A DNA stretch of 64,000 nt, taken from the NCBI GenBank assembly GCA_001632425.1, contig KV425551.1, positions 792,996 to 856,995 on the forward strand. The letters are read 5' to 3'. This DNA comes from Neolentinus lepideus HHB14362 ss-1. Its lineage: Eukaryota; Basidiomycota; Agaricomycetes; Gloeophyllales; Gloeophyllaceae. A program made the position numbers and the translations under genes. The notes under the pieces were generated by a model. That model was not told the DNA's origin and did not search any database. It worked only from the letters and a program-made list of their open reading frames with translations. Shown here one piece after another: positions 56,505 to 64,000 of the stretch (positions within the stretch are counted from its first letter, which is position 1; each line of letters begins with the position of its first letter).

Positions 56505-59006
56505 TCAGTTGTGGCTCGTGAGGGACCATGAGTCCAATGGAACGCTCGGAGGCGTAACGAAGTCGCTAGCAGCCATGCCTGACCACTGTGGGTTGAACAG
56601 AACCTCCAAAGTATATTGCCCGGCATCAAGTTGGATTGTCAGCACAGTGACTCCAGGGTTCGGCTGATCAGGCTCAGGCGGGGCAGGGTCCGTAGCGAGG
56701 CGCTCAGCGTCCATGGTCGTAAACGACGCCCCTGCGGGAGCATTCAGCAACGAAATCTGCATCGTTTGGTCGCCGAGCGTAAGTGTTGCGGTGGTACCGC
56801 TCGTCGCGACGGTAGCATTCGTGTGCATGCGCCACATAACCGATGCAGAGGCATTGATCTCATCCTGGATGAGCACCTGCTTCCTATCATTCAATAGGCG
56901 GACACCACGCTTGAAGGAAGTACTAGTGACAAGCGTAAACAAACTGTACTCCAGACAAGTCAACAATTGAGCTCGACTTACACGTTGAAATAGGCGGAGG
57001 TCAAATCAGCCACCCAGTACGCAGTCGAACCACTAGGAACAGTGTAGACGGTACTAGACCCTTGCGACTCGCCAGTCGAGCCGTGCTGAACAGTAGGCGC
57101 AGCAGTGACGTCCTGGTTCTGAGCGCCTACCAGAATAGTGTTCTGGCCTTCGGTACGCTTGCGGTAGTAGAGCCACCGCTGGCTGTCCTGATCATCACTG
57201 CTGAAGTAACCCATCGACCTATAGTCACCGGATCCCAACTCTCCAGCCCACCTATGACCCATTGCGTCGATGATGAAGTCACCGGCATCCAGGTCATTAT
57301 GCGTCTGGTGACCCTGCAACTTGCCGGCCTTGACAGCAACGGCGAGTGCAGTCTCGTCGGTGAAACTACTCCTCATAGAAGCCCACTGGTCTAAACCATC
57401 ATCGAAGAAATGGTCGAGAGGCATGCCATCCCAAAAAGCACCAGCAACCTCAGGATTATACCAGAACATAGCCCACGGTTCAGCAACATCGTGCTGGTCA
57501 CGCTGGAAGAGCATGTATTGAGGCTTGGTGTACTGGTCGGCATAGAACAACATCGCGTTGGCGGTGGTCGAGTACTTGTTTGGTCCGTGATCACCCCAGT
57601 CGAACAGGGTACCAGGGCTGGTGACATACATGTGAAACATGCCGGTCATGGAAAAGTTGGCGTTGGTGGTGAGTAGGCCAAAGTCGGACCCGGCGGCGGA
57701 CATCAAAGAAGCTGCCATCTCGGCGTGACCAGTAGTACCGAAGTACCAGTAGTTAGCCGTCTCAGTCCAAGTGCCATCGGAGGTGACTGCGTCCACGCAG
57801 TTCGCGTTGGCGTTTGGGACAGTGAGACCCAATAGCTGCTCCGCAGTGCCGCTAGTATCATCACCAAGGATAGCGAGAGCACCCATGGTCAGACCATTGT
57901 TGCAAACACAATTCCAGTTACCCTGGGTGTTGTTCTTCCACCAACCCCAGTATAGGGGATCGTCGGTGAGAGCCGTGACACCAGGACCCATACCGTATTC
58001 AAGCATGGTAAATATGATGGAGCTCTTCTGGTCTGGCAACCATTGGTCATACAACCAGTCATATGCGATCGCATACGCTGCTGTCATCTCCGCGGTGTCA
58101 AGGAAATGCGCAGGGTTCCATCGGGTGTTGTTGTTGGGGCCGAATGGTTGAGTTCCATTGCCAGCAGCATTCTATAGAGGAATTAGGATTATACAGCAAT
58201 GATACAGTGAGAAAACATACCTGCAGCTCCGACCAGACCCTGTCTACCCACTTCGTGTCGTTGGTCAGGCGGTAGACGTATGAGAATGCCTTAACTCTCT
58301 CCTTCATTTGACGAGAGTTATCAAGAATACCACTGTCACCATCCATGAAATACTGGACAACTGGCTCAGAGTACCAGTCCGTCGCATTGCCAAAGATTGT
58401 GTCGTTCCAGCTGGACATGTATATATCGTTCTTGATGAGGTTGGGAAGGGCGGCCCACTTGTAGGCTGGAGCAATGAGACGGGGGCGATCGGTACGGACA
58501 CTCGTGGGGGAAGGGTTAGAGGGTTGGAAGGAGTCCGTCGGCCATGTTGTCACGGAATTAGACTGGTCGATAAACGTAGGTGAAGCGAACGCCGCCGAAT
58601 TAGTCTAAAGCCCAAATATCAGAACTGTGATGGGCGCGAAAATCGTCATGGAACGCACAGTGGAGGGATATAGTGGCATCATGTACTGGCTGTTAGTGCC
58701 AGTCGGATAAATACCAATAGCATTCTTGGCCGAAGCAACTGAGCTGGCAGAAGCTTTGGTGGACTGGGTCCCAGCGGTTGAACTGTGGTGACGGGAACCG
58801 ACAACCCCGCCAACGACAGCGGCGACCACGACAACAATCAAAACTGGAACACCGAACTTGATCCAGCTACTGGCGCTCTTGCGCTGGCGAGTAGAGGTGA
58901 GGAAGCCTGTGGATTCTGAGTAGTACGGGTCGCCAGAACCATAAGGAGAAGGATGTGCATTTTTGAAAGGAGTCTCCGACATGGGAGTACCTGCGGCAGA
59001 CTGCAT
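56505..59006 (-). CDS. Type II membrane heparinase II/III-like enzyme
   Basis: Four exons (59006-58659, 58604-58221, 58171-56982, 56943-56505), 786 aa. A polar N-terminus precedes one membrane helix (about residues 51-69: V-P-V-L-I-V-V-V-V-A-A-V-V-G-G-V-V-G), so the rest is lumenal or extracellular. The catalytic part resembles the (alpha/alpha) toroid plus beta-sandwich of heparinase II/III-type polysaccharide lyases: R-P-R-L-I-A-P, A-Y-A-I-A-Y-D-W-L-Y, and N-W-N-C-V-C-N-N-G. The key H-N-D-L-D-A-G-D-F-I-I-D-A-M-G-H-R-W-A block follows. The substrate in fungi is unknown; uronic-acid polysaccharide lysis is a guess from the fold. Start is the first ATG, with a second in-frame ATG eight codons later. 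Confidence 0.85.
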
Positions 59007-59350
59007 GATGTCCGCCGTACCAGGGAAGAAACAGCAAGAGGCTAAAGAGAGACTGCGGTGGGATGAGGAACGACCTTATACAGAGACAGCGCAAAAGAGG
59101 ATTAGGGTAATGTTCGGTAACGGGCAGACAACGCCTCGACACGGAACGGTGGCCACTTGTATACCCACGAACAACTCGGCACGCCGGCCAAGCCCTATTC
59201 TTGGTACTCCGAACTTGTGCTCACCACACGACCACTCTAAAAAAATGACATGCCAAAATATCGCCCTAATGATATAACGGAACACTAAAAGACATCATAT
59301 CGTCATGGAAAAATGTGCTCCGCGTCGACTCAGGCTGAACTCATCTCTCT
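59007..59350. other. Spacer upstream of the heparinase-like gene
   Basis: 344 bp between the 3' end of the thiolase gene and the start of the heparinase-like gene, both on the minus strand. No gene or notable repeat seen. Confidence 0.4.
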
Positions 59351-60997
<1,647 letters not shown>

Positions 60998-61406
60998 GTG
61001 CGGCTGTATGTAAAGGAAAAAGAGAGCTGAGAATGGGAATTCCTGAGCGACGCTCCGAGGTGTGATTATAGACACGCAGTCTGCAGAAAAGAATAGCCTG
61101 ACATCGGGCTACACCTTCACCGAGGTGACCAAGGTGTTCTCGTGATAGGCTGGTGCAACCAGTCACAAGTCAGTATAATACTCAACATTCCAGTGGCGGT
61201 TTATCTGTGTCATTCTGTGGGACATGTGATAAGCCGATTGCGGGGCCCCAGCTTTCTTGTTGGCATGGTCTCTGTTCATTTCTGTCACGAGATACATCCT
61301 GAATGAAACAGCTTGCAAAGGATAATCCTGGCTCTGTTCAGTGTTCATCGCATCATTAGTGTTGCCATCCAGCGGCTTTCTCCACCGTCGCGCGAGTATT
61401 CATAGA
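60998..61406. promoter_or_regulatory. Divergent promoter region (thiolase / TatD)
   Basis: 409 bp between divergent start codons. No oleate-response-like or other clear element was identified by eye. Confidence 0.35.
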
Positions 61407-62882
61407 ATGTCTGCGGAGATCACCATACCGGCAGAAGAAGTGAAGGGATCGGTCAGATTTATAGGTGCGATGGGGAACCACATGCTGGCTATAATGCAAT
61501 AACCTCCATTTCAGACGTTGGAGGTATGCCTGTCCCCTAACGATGCAATGAGATGGCGTTCATTCGACCCGATCCAGTCAATTTGACGGATCCAGTGTTC
61601 AGAGGCATGTATCGGGGGAAACGAAAACACGATGGTGAATCTGGTTTCGCCTTATATTCAGGTCTGATCTTGATGTCTATAGATGACCTTCAGGCAGTGC
61701 TCGAGAGATCTCGTGCTGCAGGAGTGAAATCCATGATTATCACTGGAGGAAGTCTGGATGAATCAGAGGAGGCGTTGGAGTTAGCCAAGCAGCTAGGTTA
61801 ACCAGCACACATCAACTTATAGAATTTTGTGCCCAAGCCATTACTATCACCAGGATTATATGCTACAGTCGGATGCCATCCGACCCGGTCTACATTATTC
61901 GAGAAGTACAATGGGGGACCGGACGCATACCTTGACGCACTGGATAAACTCATTGAGGAGCATCTCAATGGAAAAGGTAGAGTAGTTGCAGTGGGCGAGT
62001 GTGGATTGGGTGAGCTCTGAATTTCGGACGTATCTATAGTTCTGAGTCATTTTTTCTAGATTACGACCGTACCCACTTTGCTCCACAGGAAGTACAGAAG
62101 AAATACTTCCGTGAGCGTCTATGTTTAGAATAATATTCTCCAGTTACGAAGGTCGCTAGGTTTACAGCTTTCTTTGGCCAAGAAACATCATCTTCCGCTC
62201 TTTCTGCATTCTCGCGCTGCGCATTATGATTTCGTGCAGATCCTCCGGGAGGAGGGATTTGGTGAAGACGGCGGGAAAGCTGTTGGTGCAAAAGGAGGAG
62301 TGGTCCACAGCTTCACTGGGTCTGGAGCTGAGGCCGAAGAATATGTAAGTGCAGAGTCAACAAATTTTCGGCGTTGCTGACGAACATAGATGTCCATGGG
62401 ATTTCACGTAAGGTAAATGACCTGAAGGGGCTCTTGAGCGTTTGACTCCGCCAACCATCCCCGCAGCGCCAATGGTTGTTCTCTGAAGACCGAAGACAAC
62501 CTTGCTGCATGCAAGGCCATCCGGCCCGACAAGCTTATGGTTGAAACAGGCATGATCTTTATCGAATACTTTCAAGTTATGCCATCTCACGAAGCATCTT
62601 ATAGACGCACCTTGGTGTTCAATGACATCCACGCAGGCGTCCAAGAAGTATCTTGATACACTTCCAGCCAATTTCCGAAGTTTGTTCTTCCCCGCCGCCG
62701 TACAGCCAGAGAAGTTTGTCACAGGGAAAACAGTCAAGGGCCGGAACGAGCCAGCCGCTATCGGGGGTATCGCTTGGGTGATTCACCGTATTAACGAAGG
62801 TATTTCCTATGAAGAGGTCACTGAGATGGCTTGGAACAATACTGTGGAAGTGTTCGGGCTAGAGGAATTGAATGAATTATAG
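61407..62882 (+). CDS. TatD-family deoxyribonuclease
   Basis: Metal-dependent TIM-barrel DNase implicated in DNA repair and apoptotic DNA degradation. Ten exons: 61407-61464, 61515-61523, 61578-61634, 61683-61796, 61854-62009, 62060-62110, 62160-62344, 62390-62412, 62467-62549, 62605-62882. They give 337 aa. Marks are [57 protein letters not shown], and M-V-E-T-D-A-P-W-C (metal-binding Asp). The C-terminal K-G-R-N-E-P is typical of the eukaryotic group. The usual first H-x-H metal motif is replaced by N-L-T-D, as in many eukaryotic members. Exon 2 is 9 nt and the intron 62550-62604 starts GC; both are required to reconstruct conserved motifs. Confidence 0.9.
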
Positions 62883-63015
62883 AATACTTGTATGTAGTGA
62901 TCTAAGGGTGTGTGTTGACTTAGATCCAATTTACGATGATGATCGGAGTGGTGAGCTTCCGTCGCGTGTGCACCGCATCGCAAAGGACTTCTTCATCTCT
63001 CTCAGCGGAAATTCG

Positions 63016-64000
63016 ATGCCCTCCAATGCCCTAACGGATTCATCTACAGAGAAACACACGGCATACCTTGTTCTCAGCATCGTTGGGATTGCGTGGTATC
63101 TTATATTATGGTCGCTAGGTTTGCTCGGTTGCAGGAGCGCGTAAGTCTCATCTGGTCTCTCCGAGCTGAATTTAACCAGAATGCATCGGAAGACGGCGAC
63201 GTTATAGGCTGCGTCCTCGTTCGCCTCTTGCTACCGTTTCCCCATCTTCAGCACCTGGCGTGTCCATACTACGCCCTCTGAAGGGTCTTGACACGAATCT
63301 ATATGAAAACTTGGAATCTACGTTCACGCAGGAATATCCCAATTACGAGATTATCTTGTCTGTAGCAGATGAAAATGACCAAGCTTTGTCCGTGGTGTGG
63401 GACCTGATAGCGAAATACCCTCACAAGGATGCGAAGGTGGTCATAGGTGCGTACTCCTGCTGTCTTCTCGGCAGGGAGGGCCCAATGCATAGTTGCATAG
63501 GCGAGGAAGTTGTCGGAGTCAATCCCAAAGTCAACAATCTCATACGTCCATATCGTCAAGCTGCTAATGACATTCTCTGGGTACTCGATTCGAACGTCAC
63601 GGTGGCTCCTGGAACCCTAGCGCGTTCGGTCGATGTTCTCATCGGACCCCCTTCGTCTTCGCCTGTGTCTCCGCCTAGCCGTCGTATCGCCCTTGTCCAC
63701 CACGTACCCTTTGCATTTGCTACTGAACCCGCTCTCGGTGCAAGACTCGAAGAGGCCTTTTTGAACACGAACCATGCCAAAATGTACATAGCCATCAACA
63801 CGGTCGCAATCGATTCATGTGTAGTCGGGAAGTCCAACCTGTACCACCGGTCTGATATTGAACGCGTCAACGGTTCTTTGAAACCTATTGCTCCCACTAT
63901 TTCTACGGAGGATGTCGCCAGCGAAGACCGGGGACTCGCAGCGTTTGGCCGATTCCTTGCCGAGGACAATATGATCGCTAGCGCACTCTGGCATGAACTA
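63016..64000 (+). CDS. UGCG: Ceramide glucosyltransferase (5' part, cut by window end)
   Basis: GT21 membrane enzyme transferring glucose from UDP-glucose to ceramide in the Golgi/ER. Exons 63016-63140, 63193-63446 and 63501-64000 give 293 codons, still open at the window edge. An N-terminal membrane helix (residues 16-37) precedes R-P-R-S-P-L-A, then V-S-I-L-R-P-L-K-G-L-D-T-N-L (the family's start of the catalytic domain). D1 lies in S-V-A-D-E-N-D-Q-A and D2 in L-W-V-L-D-S-N-V. D3 is in E-D-N-M-I-A-S-A-L-W-H. The Q/R-x-x-R-W motif and C-terminal helices lie beyond the window. The start ATG (MPSNAL) was preferred to longer upstream frames because it directly precedes the helix. Confidence 0.92.

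Overview
The window looks like nuclear DNA of a filamentous basidiomycete, most likely an Agaricomycete (polypore or mushroom type). Genes are dense (28 protein genes in 64 kb) and cut by many introns of about 45-70 nt with short GT...AG ends and CTRAY-like branch points. Their products match fungal, often basidiomycete-typical families. Most gene models below were assembled by hand from splice sites. For 26 of the 28, summing the exon lengths gives a whole number of codons and an open frame from ATG to stop (or to the window edge). The RAV1 and thiolase models are only partly resolved.

Left part (1-13.8 kb, almost all minus strand): Mpv17/PMP22 membrane protein, TRAPPIII subunit Trs85, a WW-domain protein, an acidic Trp-rich unknown, an LCCL-domain membrane protein, a small lipocalin-like unknown and a single-exon unknown. 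Next (13.9-31 kb): seipin (+), an SDR reductase (+), an SH3BGR/thioredoxin-fold protein (-), low-molecular-weight phosphatase (+), methylmalonate-semialdehyde dehydrogenase (-), a triple Myb-like protein (+), Rab GDI (+) and the RAVE subunit Rav1 (-).

Middle (31.6-40.6 kb): a membrane-anchored fasciclin protein (+), a carnitine/acylcarnitine-type mitochondrial carrier (+), an uncharacterised agaricomycete-type protein (+) and acetylglutamate synthase (-). A gene-free stretch of 3.3 kb follows (40.6-43.9 kb). Much of it is a degenerate tandem array with about 420-570 bp spacing, the clearest unexplained structure in the window.

Right part (43.9-64 kb): UBE2O-type E2/E3 (+), Kre6/Skn1 beta-glucan synthesis protein (-), SNAP43 subunit of SNAPc (-), Ima1 inner nuclear membrane protein (+), a Ser/Thr-rich single-pass surface protein (-), a type II membrane heparinase-II/III-like protein (-), peroxisomal 3-ketoacyl-CoA thiolase (-), a TatD nuclease (+) and the first part of a ceramide glucosyltransferase (+) that runs off the window.

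The genes do not form an obvious cluster. Loose themes are lipid metabolism (seipin, acylcarnitine carrier, thiolase, semialdehyde dehydrogenase, ceramide glucosyltransferase), endomembrane traffic (Trs85, GDI, Rav1) and wall/surface (Kre6, fasciclin, Mid2-like, heparinase-like). Gene-structure oddities are more striking than gene content: four inferred GC-AG introns, several very small exons (3, 9, 9, 14 and 22 nt) and two roughly 95-bp bidirectional promoters that both carry CACGTG next to ACGCGT. No tRNA, rRNA, intact transposon or CRISPR was recognised.
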